Shown: positions 38,658-48,483 of the stretch, one piece after another
How positions within the stretch are numbered: the stretch's first letter is position 1
Layout: the number at the start of each line of letters is the position of its first letter
Source of the DNA: a virus
Length of the DNA: 64,000 bases
IMG/VR virus record: IMGVR_UViG_3300005663_000028
Span: 62,001 to 126,000 of that record
Direction: 5' to 3' (one strand)
Notes under the pieces: model-generated
What the model saw: only the letters and a program-made list of their open reading frames with translations
Told to the model about the DNA's origin: nothing
Databases searched by the model: none
Made by a program: the position numbers and the translations under genes

Positions 38658-40508
38658 TCAGATTAACTTCTGAATATCTGAAATTATGAAGCTACCATTT
38701 TTCTTCTCACCATGAATCAGACCAATAATGTCTTCCTTACAGCATGCCTTTATTCGACTAAACGGGCCTGGGAACACAACCGCACGATCAATCGAATACG
38801 TAGAATCCGACACTGTAAGAATACACATTGACTGACCCGGATTCTTTCCTTTTTTGGTTGTCGTATGTTTGACACTATCGATAATGGCACATATAGCAAT
38901 TGATTCATTATTGGGTGCCTGTGCTACTTCTAGACAAGTATGGGTGGCAAAAGTACTATCGACGTCATCCGCCTGGGAGCAAGACAGAGAAATACCAAGG
39001 AAATGCTTCTCAGCAATCGCCTTAGCCCCATTAGTGTCCGAAATAGGTTCCTCTAGGAGTTCTGCTTTTTCTTCTACTCTTGTACGTCTTGCATCGCTTG
39101 AACAAGGAGGCTTAACCACAATATCCTTGTAACCATTTTGCACCATCAAATCGGCAATACCCTTTTTGGTTCGACCCCCAATACTATTTAACCACAAATC
39201 TTTTTCTTCTGGAGACGTGTATACAAATTTACCATCTCCGTCCATAATTTCGTCAAAAGCTGCGCATACCTGATCCAAATACCCAATCGCTGCACTCACC
39301 AACTCTGGTTTACTCATCTGCCCTATTTTCTTGATTTTGTTCCCTGGGGGTTGGGCCATTTGCAGCAAGATTTCTTGTGTAGTCATTATTCCTTCGGAAA
39401 GCTGATTAAAGAAGTAGACCTTTTCTTTTGCGGTCAACCCTTTAATTTCGACCTTTTTACCTTCAGAATTGTACGCGGCACCCCCAAGAACTATTTCAAG
39501 CTCCCTTACCATCTCACTGCGGCCCATATCAAAGCAGTCACATGCACCAGATTTAATCAACGCTATCCCTACATTCCTGTGGAGCCTTGGAACTGCCGAG
39601 AGGAAGTTGGCCCAGGTGTCTAGAGAGCCTGTTCCTGACGTTTTCCCCGCCGCTGAGATGATTTCCTTGATAGCCGAGGGTCCGACACCCCTAACGTGCG
39701 CCAGGCCGAAGGCAACGCATTTCTGTGGCTTTTCGACAATCTGAAAGTTCACATTTCCACGACGAATATCTGGCGGCAGCACCTTGATATCAAATAATCT
39801 GGCATCCTGTACCAATCTATATATTTCTTCCTTCGGATCACTCTTATAATTGGCAAAAGTGAGGTAACTGGCAAAAAATTCATATGGGAAGTGAGACTTT
39901 AACCACGCTGTGGGATAACTTATTCCTAGTCCATAACTTAAAGCGTGACTTTTATTAAATTGGTACTTTTGGCACTTTTCGATCCATCCGAAAATTTCTT
40001 CAGCCACATCTTTATCAATACCACTATGTTCTTGACATCCCTCGATAAATTTAGTTTTTAGTTTAGCCATCTTTTCTGGTAATTTTTTTCCAATGGCCGA
40101 CCGAAGTGTATCTCCATCGATTGGGTCAAAGCCCGCCAAATCCGTGGCAATGCGCAGCGATTGCTCTTGGAAAACCATCTGAGCGTTGGTAGATTCTAAT
40201 ATGGGCTTCAAAGATGGGTGTAAATAAGATGGCTCTTTGCGTCCAAATTTAACGTCAACATATAGCTCGCTGAGCCCACCTTCGAGGGGTCCAGGTCTCA
40301 AAATACTAACCAACGCAGCAAGTTCTTCTATATTGTCCGGTCTTACTTTTTTTGACCAATCTTGACCTAGACTTTTTTCAAGCTGAAATACCCCGACCGT
40401 GTGGCCTCCGGATATGAGCTTCCAGGTAGCAGGACAATCAAGGCGAACGTCGTTTATGTTGAATTTGCCCCTCTCAACTTGACATTTACAGTTTGTGAAT
40501 GTGATCAT
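38658..40508 (-). CDS. dnaE: DNA polymerase III alpha, C-terminal half (616 aa)
   Basis: Begins just beyond the palm domain. HTVGVFQLEKSLGQ, LVSILRPGPLEGGLSELYVD, QMVFQEQSLRIATDLAGF, FNKSHALSYGL and PTAWLKSHFPYEF are fingers-domain landmarks of DnaE in correct order. Later, GVGPSAIKEI fits the HhH region and the C-terminal part an OB-like region (AICAIIDSVKHTTTKKGKNPG, MCILTVSDSTYSIDRAVVFPG). The three catalytic aspartates are not here but in the 50193-52511 product. The two would need to assemble. Start codon ATG 40508 after GGAGG. Confidence 0.9.
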   Translation of the reverse strand: MITFTNCKCQVERGKFNINDVRLDCPATWKLISGGHTVGVFQLEKSLGQDWSKKVRPDNIEELAALVSILRPGPLEGGLSELYVDVKFGRKEPSYLHPSLKPILESTNAQMVFQEQSLRIATDLAGFDPIDGDTLRSAIGKKLPEKMAKLKTKFIEGCQEHSGIDKDVAEEIFGWIEKCQKYQFNKSHALSYGLGISYPTAWLKSHFPYEFFASYLTFANYKSDPKEEIYRLVQDARLFDIKVLPPDIRRGNVNFQIVEKPQKCVAFGLAHVRGVGPSAIKEIISAAGKTSGTGSLDTWANFLSAVPRLHRNVGIALIKSGACDCFDMGRSEMVRELEIVLGGAAYNSEGKKVEIKGLTAKEKVYFFNQLSEGIMTTQEILLQMAQPPGNKIKKIGQMSKPELVSAAIGYLDQVCAAFDEIMDGDGKFVYTSPEEKDLWLNSIGGRTKKGIADLMVQNGYKDIVVKPPCSSDARRTRVEEKAELLEEPISDTNGAKAIAEKHFLGISLSCSQADDVDSTFATHTCLEVAQAPNNESIAICAIIDSVKHTTTKKGKNPGQSMCILTVSDSTYSIDRAVVFPGPFSRIKACCKEDIIGLIHGEKKNGSFIISDIQKLI

Positions 40509-40545
40509 ACTCTATTATACCTCCAAGTTGAATATTTGTTCCACA

Positions 40546-40575
40546 AAATCAACATTTTTTTGATGAATAATGTTG
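40546..40575 (-). terminator. Probable terminator after the 40576 methyltransferase
   Basis: On the minus strand CAACATT pairs with AATGTTG (40569-40575 with 40550-40556) and is followed by ATTTTG. A further stem (GTTGA...TCAAC with inner TTTGT...ACAAA) lies between it and the polymerase start. This is one of only three clear gaps in the minus-strand block. Confidence 0.5.
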
Positions 40576-41130
40576 TCAATCGTCTACTCCTGGTTTTGGG
40601 ATTACCACTAGCATGAAGTGTTCATCTGGGGACAGTTTCGTGTATACATTCTGGTATTTATCAAACGAGTGGCGGTCGAAAGTGGAGACATGTATTGAGT
40701 TAATACTACCTTTATACGGTACGGTGAGGATAACTGCTTTTTCAGCAGCTTGGTACATTTTCTCTAAGATGACCATAGGGTTGCTGAAGTGCTCTAATGT
40801 CTCTGCTGAAATAATATAGTCATACACTCCAGGGAGATGGTCCGTAATTATATTTATACAATGTGTTTGTACTACTGCTTCTTCACATGCTTTTGTGCTG
40901 AAATCTAATCCTTCAACAATCCAATCTTTGCAAATACTAACCATGTGTGTTGGGCCGAATCCGAATCCACTGCCAATATCTAATATCGTTGCAGTGCATC
41001 TTGGGATTACCGTTGTTATCATATCGTAAAATCGCAATCGTTTCTTAGATGACCAAATTTCTTGAACATCGGCGATAGAATATCTATCGTTCCACCACTT
41101 AAGCGTGTTGTCGTTTTTTTTCTGCGACAT
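40576..41130 (-). CDS. SAM-dependent methyltransferase (184 aa)
   Basis: Start at ATG 41130 after AAAAAGGAGT. Motif I TILDIGSGFGFG, then a DFSTKACEEA strand, DYIISAETLEHF (motif IV) and AVILTVPYKGSI. Class I methyltransferase of the type that methylates sugars or small metabolites. Last gene of the glycan cassette. Confidence 0.8.
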   Translation of the reverse strand: MSQKKNDNTLKWWNDRYSIADVQEIWSSKKRLRFYDMITTVIPRCTATILDIGSGFGFGPTHMVSICKDWIVEGLDFSTKACEEAVVQTHCINIITDHLPGVYDYIISAETLEHFSNPMVILEKMYQAAEKAVILTVPYKGSINSIHVSTFDRHSFDKYQNVYTKLSPDEHFMLVVIPKPGVDD

Positions 41131-41143
41131 ATTAACTCCTTTT

Positions 41144-41743
41144 TTACTGCTTTTCACATACCCAACGATAACACCATCTTGGTGGCTGATATTCCGTAAT
41201 AGCATCGTGTGGTATGTCGTCATCCTTTGTGAGTTGTTCATAACCAAAACCAGCTTTGTCTAGTTCTTGAGCAGACCATGAAGGTGTCTTTCCTGGATAT
41301 ACCGAACCAGTATTCTGGGTTATAATGAATAATCCACCCGTTTTCAATACCCTAGCAGCTTCTGTAAAAAATTGTTTTACCACTTCGTCCTCACAGTGTT
41401 CTATTACAGAGACACTGAACACTATATCTATGGAATTTTTTTTCAAAGGCATGTTTGTCATAGAACCTTGATGATACTGAAGACCAGGGGTTATTTCTCC
41501 AATGGACCACGCAGCCTGATCTATGGCAACAACTAATCCCGGTGAGACATCGGCTAAATGGTGGCAAAACGGATGTGTTCCACCGCCAGACGCTGCGTCT
41601 ACCATACGAAGCCCTGGCTTTACCCATCTCATAGCAAATTCATATTCGTAAGGACGACTCCATCTGGATTTGAGTGGAAGATCGTGCCGACCAACAGAGT
41701 CTATTGTCGGATCACCACTTACAATATATCGTGATTTAATCAT
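41144..41743 (-). CDS. SAM-dependent methyltransferase (199 aa)
   Basis: Methyltransf_11-like: LRMVDAASGGGTHPFC (motif I), LVVAIDQAAWSIG (motif II), IDIVFSVSVIEHC (motif IV), ARVLKTGGLFIITQN. Full-length small class I enzyme. Substrate probably a sugar of the cassette. Confidence 0.8.
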   Translation of the reverse strand: MIKSRYIVSGDPTIDSVGRHDLPLKSRWSRPYEYEFAMRWVKPGLRMVDAASGGGTHPFCHHLADVSPGLVVAIDQAAWSIGEITPGLQYHQGSMTNMPLKKNSIDIVFSVSVIEHCEDEVVKQFFTEAARVLKTGGLFIITQNTGSVYPGKTPSWSAQELDKAGFGYEQLTKDDDIPHDAITEYQPPRWCYRWVCEKQ

Positions 41744-41757
41744 TTTTCATTTCCTTT

Positions 41758-42402
41758 TCAGATTATGTTTTTGTTGACAAAAAGATGACAAGGCCAATCG
41801 TTGGTTTCTGTGGTCATTAAGAAAAATTCAGACATTCTTTTAATAGCGTCTGTTGTTTGTGCTTCTGGATAAATTCTTCCTCCATGAAAAGAGACGCAAA
41901 GCTGCCCTATTTTATTTCGTAAATCAGGTTTTCTCATAATTTCATTTATTATTTCAAGTTCAGCACCTTCACAGTTACAAAAGAGAACATCTATGCGAGG
42001 TATATCGTTTGTTTTCAATATAGACTCCACACTTGTTGATTTCACCTTAGTCCTTTGTGTCAACCTCATACTTGTCTCTTTCTTGTGTCTTGGATAGATA
42101 CTATGAGAACACCCTCCTGGGAATTCAAAAAAATCAATTTCACCATCTTCTCCTGTCACGGCTAATTGACGAGTAATAATTTTTGATCCAAATACTGCCT
42201 GATTTAACAAATGACAATTCTCTTCATTTGCTTCATAAACAATAGTCGTACCACTGAATTTTTGATCAAGAGCAATCGCATGAATTCCAGTTCTCGATCC
42301 AATATCTATAAAGATTGGCTCTGGTGGCAAAATTCCTTTTGCAAAAAATAAATAACGACTACACCTGTCTAGCTGTAATCGTGTTTTAATGTGTTCATCC
42401 AT
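41758..42402 (-). CDS. FkbM-family methyltransferase (214 aa)
   Basis: IFIDIGSRTGIHAIALDQ (motif I), IVYEANEENCHLLNQAV, TRQLAVTGEDGEIDFFE and VLFCNCEGAELEIINE fit the FkbM order, with the DxEGxE-type segment appearing as NCEGAE. These enzymes O-methylate sugars or lipids in bacterial glycan loci. A second FkbM-like gene is at 44737. Confidence 0.82.
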   Translation of the reverse strand: MDEHIKTRLQLDRCSRYLFFAKGILPPEPIFIDIGSRTGIHAIALDQKFSGTTIVYEANEENCHLLNQAVFGSKIITRQLAVTGEDGEIDFFEFPGGCSHSIYPRHKKETSMRLTQRTKVKSTSVESILKTNDIPRIDVLFCNCEGAELEIINEIMRKPDLRNKIGQLCVSFHGGRIYPEAQTTDAIKRMSEFFLMTTETNDWPCHLFVNKNII

Positions 42403-42417
42403 TTCATCACCCTTTCT

Positions 42418-43125
42418 TTATTCGGACCATTCGGTTTGATTATGATCATCTGGTTTGTACTTTCTTATGAGAGGCAGACCGGAAACCTTATAGTCGCCAA
42501 ATGCGTGTAGAATAATATGTCCATCTCTATTGTCCCATCCTGGAGGCAAAATCCCGAGACTTAAGTCTTTAGCCTTTGTCGTTGCAGGGAATAGTGCTGG
42601 CATATCTCGCCCACAACCAAGCAACCTCCAATAGTATTCCCATTTCGTGAACAGCTTTGTGGTATTTTCTGTTTTACGAAAAAAGAAAACACCTTCCTTA
42701 TAAATCGTTGCGGGATAATCTTCCTGATTCATGAATTTGCCATATAACCATGCCATAGGTAATCTCTGTCTGTCTATCCCTATTCGTTCGAAGACTGAGA
42801 ACATCACATCATAGTTCTTCGCTGTTGTAAATCCACCTAAAAACTCCGCTGATTGAACAGCGGTATCTGTATCGCAGAATAATGTAATATCAAACGGTGA
42901 AAACAAATCTGTTCGAATTTTGTAATATCGATTATCTTTCTGTTCAACACCAACTACTTCAAATGATACGTTCGGTAAGTCATCCCATTCTTTACATCTT
43001 TGATCTTTTATTAAATTTGTAATCACCCTAACTGGAATGTCGCTATATTTTCTTATCAAAATTACCGAGTGAGCACACTGATAGTCATACTGTTTGCCAA
43101 AAGCAACATATAGTACTCCATTCAT
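42418..43125 (-). CDS. GT-A glycosyltransferase, GT8-like (235 aa)
   Basis: Starts GVLYVAFGKQYDYQCAHSV. TLFCDTDTAVQS holds the metal-binding DxD, and GVFFFRKTENTTKLF a later strand. Likely transfers a hexose; donor unknown. Located in the run of five transferase/methyltransferase genes. Confidence 0.72.
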   Translation of the reverse strand: MNGVLYVAFGKQYDYQCAHSVILIRKYSDIPVRVITNLIKDQRCKEWDDLPNVSFEVVGVEQKDNRYYKIRTDLFSPFDITLFCDTDTAVQSAEFLGGFTTAKNYDVMFSVFERIGIDRQRLPMAWLYGKFMNQEDYPATIYKEGVFFFRKTENTTKLFTKWEYYWRLLGCGRDMPALFPATTKAKDLSLGILPPGWDNRDGHIILHAFGDYKVSGLPLIRKYKPDDHNQTEWSE

Positions 43126-43151
43126 CTCTAGTCCCCTTTTCTCAAATTCTA

Positions 43152-43985
43152 TTAAGCGCCATAACTTTTCATTACTTGACGCAATATAGAGCCAATTTTT
43201 GGTGACTTTATTACTAATTCGTCAAATAGTGAACTTTGACATGCGGCAAGAAATTCTGATTTTCTGAAAGAATATCCTCTGGATTTTTTAAGATTATCGA
43301 TTCCCAATTCTGCCAAGCGAATATGAACTCCATGATGGGCGGATGTTGTCAAAAAAGACCAGTAGGTATCTGAAAGATTTTTCGGTATTTCACCCAAATC
43401 AGACTCCAGAATCATTTGTAAAAGAAACCGTTCATTAAAACCTGCCCCTATTTTTGGTACTCTACGTCCAAGTTCGCCAGCAATAAGTTCTGAACGATAT
43501 TTGTCAATTACTGGCATCATTATCTTAAACCATTCCTTTGGTTTTACGACATGAATACCACCCATTCTATTCGGACCAGAACTTGCTCGAATACAGTTGC
43601 TATATGGTATGTCAAGTAATTCACAATGAGATAAGTGTTGTTGCATATAAGACGGAAACTCTTTACAAATAGCCATATCTACGTCTCCGATAGAAAGACA
43701 ATCAAATAGTTCGAATACTGGATCGAACATTAGCCACCTCAAACACTTTATGGTCTCGCCATCCACCCTACCGTATTCATCAAAAGCATTCTCTTTGACA
43801 ACAAAGCTGAATGGCAAAATACTTAATATCTCTTCAATGTTTTCCTCTATGTGTCTATCCAAAAATATCATTTTATGTGATTCGGGGTAAGCCTGATCTA
43901 AAAAATATAACCACCAAGGAATATATTGTTGATACGATCCATTAGCTACTGTAGTAAAACACATTTTATTTGCATCTAATATCAT
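43152..43985 (-). CDS. GT-A glycosyltransferase-like protein (277 aa)
   Basis: CFTTVANGSYQQYIPWWLYFL fits the first helix of GT8-type transferases, and CLSIGDVDMAI provides a DVD metal motif. C-terminal half unusual. The ATG overlaps the upstream stop (ATGA-type). Specific family not certain. Confidence 0.65.
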   Translation of the reverse strand: MILDANKMCFTTVANGSYQQYIPWWLYFLDQAYPESHKMIFLDRHIEENIEEILSILPFSFVVKENAFDEYGRVDGETIKCLRWLMFDPVFELFDCLSIGDVDMAICKEFPSYMQQHLSHCELLDIPYSNCIRASSGPNRMGGIHVVKPKEWFKIMMPVIDKYRSELIAGELGRRVPKIGAGFNERFLLQMILESDLGEIPKNLSDTYWSFLTTSAHHGVHIRLAELGIDNLKKSRGYSFRKSEFLAACQSSLFDELVIKSPKIGSILRQVMKSYGA

Positions 43986-44740
43986 GTTTGTATTCCCATA
44001 GCTTTTCTAAACATTTGTCCGAGTAGGGTGGAAGATTCTAGAAGCTGTTCGCGATTCATTGTTAAGGATTGGGAATTACCCTGCTTGAACATTTGATGGA
44101 AAAGCATTGTACCCAAAGAATCCTCGGAACAGTATTTATCAATTGATTCTTTCCCATCAAATCGGAAGGCTTCCCAAGAAGGAATTTGCATCAAGAGACG
44201 ATAATCCAAATGGTGATATTTCTTTCCCTTAACCGCCTGTCTGATAGTGGCTGGACCTAGTGATCCCCATGTGAATATGTGTTTTGGTGAATGAAGATTC
44301 AATTGATACTCAATGACCGAGACGGCTTTCGAGATCACCTCACCGCGCTGCGTAGAGAGTAGGAACCCGCATTCCGGTTCTCCGTAGTTAAGGCCGGGAG
44401 ATGCTGTTGCTACTAGATCGATTCCATCTTTCAGAAAATCATACAATGGCTTTAGGCTTTTAAACAGTATTAGGTCCGAGTCAAGCCAAATTCCTCCGTG
44501 TTCTCTCAACAACATATATCGAAGATAGTTCGATCGATTATTTATTTGCGATATTTGGAAGAAGGTGTCTGATATATTTGGTAGAAACTGTCTGACATTT
44601 TCAGTAGTCACCATGTGGATATCAAAATCTCCTTGGCAGTGTCTCCTGATTGTCTCTAGACACAACTGGATATAAGCAGGTGATTCTGTTGCTGGTGGAA
44701 TATTATCCCAATATAGCCAAATTTTAGGTTTTTCCATCAT
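43982..44740 (-). CDS. GT32-like glycosyltransferase (252 aa)
   Basis: PKIWLYWDNIPPA, NRSNYLRYMLLREHGGIWLDSDLILFKSL: the R..L...GGI(Y/W)xDxD block is the signature of the DXD-type Gly_transf_sug family (GT32, as in capsule and O-antigen loci). Overlaps the FkbM gene by 4 nt. Confidence 0.85.
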   Translation of the reverse strand: MMEKPKIWLYWDNIPPATESPAYIQLCLETIRRHCQGDFDIHMVTTENVRQFLPNISDTFFQISQINNRSNYLRYMLLREHGGIWLDSDLILFKSLKPLYDFLKDGIDLVATASPGLNYGEPECGFLLSTQRGEVISKAVSVIEYQLNLHSPKHIFTWGSLGPATIRQAVKGKKYHHLDYRLLMQIPSWEAFRFDGKESIDKYCSEDSLGTMLFHQMFKQGNSQSLTMNREQLLESSTLLGQMFRKAMGIQT

Positions 44741-45312
44741 CTCATCACCGACTGAAGGAGAACGTTGCGATGATCACCCATGTAAATATTCATATTCTTG
44801 ATTCCCATCGACTTCATCTTCTCCCTCAGTTCACCTTCTTGGTGTTTAGCACTAGGTGATTTCCGGACATCAAAGTCTATCAATAGCGACTTAACCATAT
44901 TATACTCGCCGGACTCAAGCAAATTCATAACAATCTCGCATTCACTTCCCTCTGCATTAATTTTCAGGAAAACCTCATCTCCCACAAAAATGTTTTCTCT
45001 GAACCATTCAGACGCATTAATAAATTGACATTTAGTAATACGTGGTTCTGGGTTACAGGTGGTTTCATAGTCTAGATGAACGCTAGCTCCCTGCGACCCC
45101 TCGTTGTGTAAATCCATTTTGCACGTCTCTGACCACAATCCAGCTTTGACGATTGTCACTCTTGGATTATTCTCAAACTTGCGATCCAAAATGTCGTGAC
45201 ATATTGGAGAAGGATCAAATCCAACAATCTTGTCGACCTTGAATCTCGGACTCAATAACAACTCTATCGTCTGCCCAATATTACTGCCTACATCTAGAAA
45301 TACTCTTGCCAT
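44737..45312 (-). CDS. FkbM-family methyltransferase (191 aa)
   Basis: ARVFLDVGSNIGQTIELLL (motif I), IVGFDPSPICHDIL, VTIVKAGLWSET and FLKINAEGSECEIVMNLL, the last being the FkbM D/N-x-EG-x-E block. It immediately follows the 45313 gene on the minus strand with no gap and overlaps the next by 4 nt. Methyl acceptor probably a glycan. Confidence 0.85.
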   Translation of the reverse strand: MARVFLDVGSNIGQTIELLLSPRFKVDKIVGFDPSPICHDILDRKFENNPRVTIVKAGLWSETCKMDLHNEGSQGASVHLDYETTCNPEPRITKCQFINASEWFRENIFVGDEVFLKINAEGSECEIVMNLLESGEYNMVKSLLIDFDVRKSPSAKHQEGELREKMKSMGIKNMNIYMGDHRNVLLQSVMR

Positions 45313-46155
45313 CTACTTTCTCCAATCAAAATATACAAAGCGAGCCAGAAATACGTCATTGTGAATATGAAATGCGAACTTGAGTTTCGACAGCAGTCCC
45401 GCTACTTGCAATTGACGAAAAGCAAATTCATGATTAGACGGAACACCCTCCCTTAAAAACTTACCTATATTATCATACAGATTACCAAATTGGTCCATAA
45501 TCTCTGAACCACCAAAAAACCAATAATCCGCCAATGCTGGATAGTGTGGAGTGTGAGGATAGCCAGTATGTGTATGTCGAAGTTCTTTGTTTTCTTTCTT
45601 GTCCCACCCGTGAAAAAACCAGTCTGCATGACGTATTCCTTGTCCGTCGGGCATTTTCATTACACACCAATTACTAGCGTAGAAATGATTCTGGTCAAAC
45701 TGATCAAAATGGACATCCACCATCCACGCAACATCAAATCTACCAATCATAACCATATCATATTTGAATTCATGCTCCATTTCATACTGCTTCTTAAGTT
45801 GCACACACCTCTGTATGCCATACCATCTGGCAATCGTAATCTGGCTTTTGGAATCTATTTTGTCTGAATAATTATTACCAACCTTGGCTCCGATAGTGTT
45901 GAATCTTGGATCAGATTCAAATATCGTTGCTTTTGGATTGTAAGCAGCAACTAGGTCTTGTTCTGCATCGACACTGGGTGTATGTATGAAGACATCAACG
46001 TCATTATGAGCTAGTATGTGTTTTCGATAATGCTCTAGTCCTTTTCTCCATTCGACAGGTGTACGTTTACCAGATTTGCCATCCCACATCTGACCATTAA
46101 CTGTTTTTTTGCCCGGATGCAAAGCCATTCCTGTTAAACACAAGGCTATTTTCAT
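45313..46155 (-). CDS. Putative glycosyltransferase, R-x-D type (280 aa)
   Basis: KIALCLTGMAL start, VDVFIHTPSVDAEQ, and MVMIGRFDVAWMVDV, a pattern of glycosyltransferase-like proteins in bacterial polysaccharide loci in which RxD replaces DxD. Ends with SNHEFAFRQLQVAG. No closer family can be named by eye. Confidence 0.6.
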   Translation of the reverse strand: MKIALCLTGMALHPGKKTVNGQMWDGKSGKRTPVEWRKGLEHYRKHILAHNDVDVFIHTPSVDAEQDLVAAYNPKATIFESDPRFNTIGAKVGNNYSDKIDSKSQITIARWYGIQRCVQLKKQYEMEHEFKYDMVMIGRFDVAWMVDVHFDQFDQNHFYASNWCVMKMPDGQGIRHADWFFHGWDKKENKELRHTHTGYPHTPHYPALADYWFFGGSEIMDQFGNLYDNIGKFLREGVPSNHEFAFRQLQVAGLLSKLKFAFHIHNDVFLARFVYFDWRK

Positions 46156-46165
46156 TGCTTCACTC

Positions 46166-46912
46166 CTATTTTTTCTTTAATTTTCCAAGATTAGTTTTGT
46201 CGACAATAATTGATGAAGTATCAACTTGTTCTGCAACATTTTTTTGTATTTCTAATCTCATCCATTCTTTTTCTCTTTTTATTATGTCTGCTGGGGTAGA
46301 AGGACTACCACACCTCTCGTCTAAAGGTAAGTTGATAGCTATAAATTGTCTTTTTGAGAGTATCGTTAATCCAGCACGTCTATTACCCATTCCCCATGGG
46401 AAGTCGATAATATCATAACTACCGTCATAGTATTTAGTTCGTAGGTCAAGAACAAATTCGCGACAGCCATCTATACGAAGCGTGTCGTGGAATGCAATCA
46501 TACCTGTTGGCGAAAGCAATGGATAGATAGTGTCAAAATCATTCTTAAGTCCAGGATATGAATGACACCCATCTATAAAAGCGAAATCTATTACGGGGCA
46601 TTCTGACAATAATATTTCTTTGAATTTTTGCGTTGTGGTGTCAACTTTATGGAGAGTAAAGTTATTATGCCCTTCTTCCACAAGTATTTTTTCAACAGAT
46701 TGTTGAGAATATTGCATTTGGAATTGTTTGTTTAATCCATGAGTACCCCAAAGATCAAACCCATACACATGTCCGCTGGTTTCTTTGGCCGCTTCGCATA
46801 GGTATTTAGTTGTTCCACCCCTAAAAACACCTATTTCTACACAAACCTTATATCTGTTAAATATTATGAGTTGCTTAATGAACACACTTTCACTTCTAGC
46901 ATGTTCTTTCAT
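46166..46912 (-). CDS. Methyltransf_24-type SAM methyltransferase (248 aa)
   Basis: Start ATG 46912 overlaps the upstream stop (ATGA). CVEIGVFRGGTTKYLCEA (motif I), GHVYGFDLWGT, FAFIDGCHSYPGLKNDFD and GMIAFHDTLRIDGC fit the DGxHxYxxxxxD metal-containing methyltransferase family that modifies sugars (catechol-type fold). Confidence 0.8.
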   Translation of the reverse strand: MKEHARSESVFIKQLIIFNRYKVCVEIGVFRGGTTKYLCEAAKETSGHVYGFDLWGTHGLNKQFQMQYSQQSVEKILVEEGHNNFTLHKVDTTTQKFKEILLSECPVIDFAFIDGCHSYPGLKNDFDTIYPLLSPTGMIAFHDTLRIDGCREFVLDLRTKYYDGSYDIIDFPWGMGNRRAGLTILSKRQFIAINLPLDERCGSPSTPADIIKREKEWMRLEIQKNVAEQVDTSSIIVDKTNLGKLKKK

Positions 46913-48483
46913 GACAACCTTCCTTGTTCGTTCAGAAGATTCCACAACATAAGCTTCCCAAGATGAAACAACATTTCAGCATATGGTTGGTGATGCAATG
47001 ATGCTATGTTAAGATAAATCAATGCCGTCAATACTTTGACCTTATGGTGGTCATAATGATTGCGAATCAAATATTGTTTTAGCCATGTTTCACAGTCAAT
47101 AAGTGTCTGTCTCCTAAGTAGGTCAAAGTTAACCGTCGTACCATAAATGTCTATTTCATACAATCCTTGGTGAATGATTCCATGAGATACTATTAGTCCA
47201 TGCCATAGCTTTGCTAGGTCATAGTAAATGTCACCATAGTCCTTTAATCCACCAAAGTTCTGTCTCCAATCCAGTAGGCAAAAACCTTCTCCTGTGTCTA
47301 TGGTATTCTCAAAATGCAGATCGCCATGGAATCGTACCGGTATGCCAGTAGACATCCACGACCAATCTATCCGACCTAGTAATTCTGCAACGGAAGGAAC
47401 ATCCACACCATTAATACATTGTCTAGAATCATGATAGCCAAATCGTTCAAAATAATCATGTATTCGTTGAGTGGTTTTATCCTTATAAAATTCTAGATAT
47501 ACTTTCTGGATTTCTTTTGTCAACAGTTTTTGTTCGCCCCAAAGACCCTCTAACCACGTTAGAAAATCCTTGAATCGTGATGTAGTAATAGTGTTGGACA
47601 AAACCCGTCCATCTACCATTGGATAGCAATACATACTAGCAGTACTTCCCTCAAGCTTTGGAACATACCCTTCTAAAGTATTGGCTCTTACCACTCTTTC
47701 TGCTGTGAAGTCTTGGTCTGTAGAGAATTTTATTACCCTACCATTGCAAAACCAAATATGTTCCTGTTCTTTCGGGAGAATATTTGGATCACCATCCCTG
47801 CTAAAAGTATCATTCGCATAAGCAAGAGCTTCTACTGTTCCTGTATCATACCAAGTAAACTTTTTACCTCGAACTGTCTGTTCTTTTACCATTCTTGAAA
47901 GGGCACCCGCTTCACCCTGACCTGTTCCACCAACAGTTTTTATAATTTTCATGTTTCCCCAAAAGGCTTTGTAATCATAAATACCACAAATACCAATATA
48001 GGCTTTAGCTTCAGTGTGTATACCCTTTTCCCCAACATCTTTCACTACAGTATCATCCCATGAATCTACCACAATGGAACGATAATCTTGACCAGCACGA
48101 ATATCGGCGTATCCCATCCAATCATGATCCGGTACTGGAACATCCTCGGTTACTATCGCATCATTCGTGAAGAAAATGAACGGACATTGCAATATTTCTT
48201 CGTAGTCACATAAATCAGATGTAAGACCCTTTCTATTAGCCCAAATAAATGTGAACTTGCGATCCGGATAAGCCAAAGTTAAAAACTCTTTCACCAATTC
48301 ACCCTTGTGTCCAAGATCAATGATCAATTCTATGTCTGGCGGAAACTTCTCTATGATGTACGATATAATAGGACGGTTAGCTACGGGGACCAGGGTCTTA
48401 TTAACATGATCACAATGATTCCCTAAGCGAGAACCAACACCGGCAGTTGGTATCAGCACCTTGTACTTCTTATTCTCTTCCAT
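46909..48483 (-). CDS. Sugar nucleotidyltransferase fused to APH-type kinase (524 aa)
   Basis: Residues 7-245: NTP-transferase fold with LIPTAGVGSRLGNHCDHVNKT (the GxGxRL nucleotide loop), NKTLVPVANRPII and FFTNDAIV. Residues about 250-524: aminoglycoside/choline-kinase-like phosphotransferase with RFHGDLHFENTI and CLLDWRQNF, the HGDxxxxN and metal-binding D motifs. Such a fusion can phosphorylate a sugar or alcohol and then activate it with NTP, in one protein. Start ATG 48483 is spaced 6 nt from GGAGG. Confidence 0.82.
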   Translation of the reverse strand: MEENKKYKVLIPTAGVGSRLGNHCDHVNKTLVPVANRPIISYIIEKFPPDIELIIDLGHKGELVKEFLTLAYPDRKFTFIWANRKGLTSDLCDYEEILQCPFIFFTNDAIVTEDVPVPDHDWMGYADIRAGQDYRSIVVDSWDDTVVKDVGEKGIHTEAKAYIGICGIYDYKAFWGNMKIIKTVGGTGQGEAGALSRMVKEQTVRGKKFTWYDTGTVEALAYANDTFSRDGDPNILPKEQEHIWFCNGRVIKFSTDQDFTAERVVRANTLEGYVPKLEGSTASMYCYPMVDGRVLSNTITTSRFKDFLTWLEGLWGEQKLLTKEIQKVYLEFYKDKTTQRIHDYFERFGYHDSRQCINGVDVPSVAELLGRIDWSWMSTGIPVRFHGDLHFENTIDTGEGFCLLDWRQNFGGLKDYGDIYYDLAKLWHGLIVSHGIIHQGLYEIDIYGTTVNFDLLRRQTLIDCETWLKQYLIRNHYDHHKVKVLTALIYLNIASLHHQPYAEMLFHLGKLMLWNLLNEQGRLS

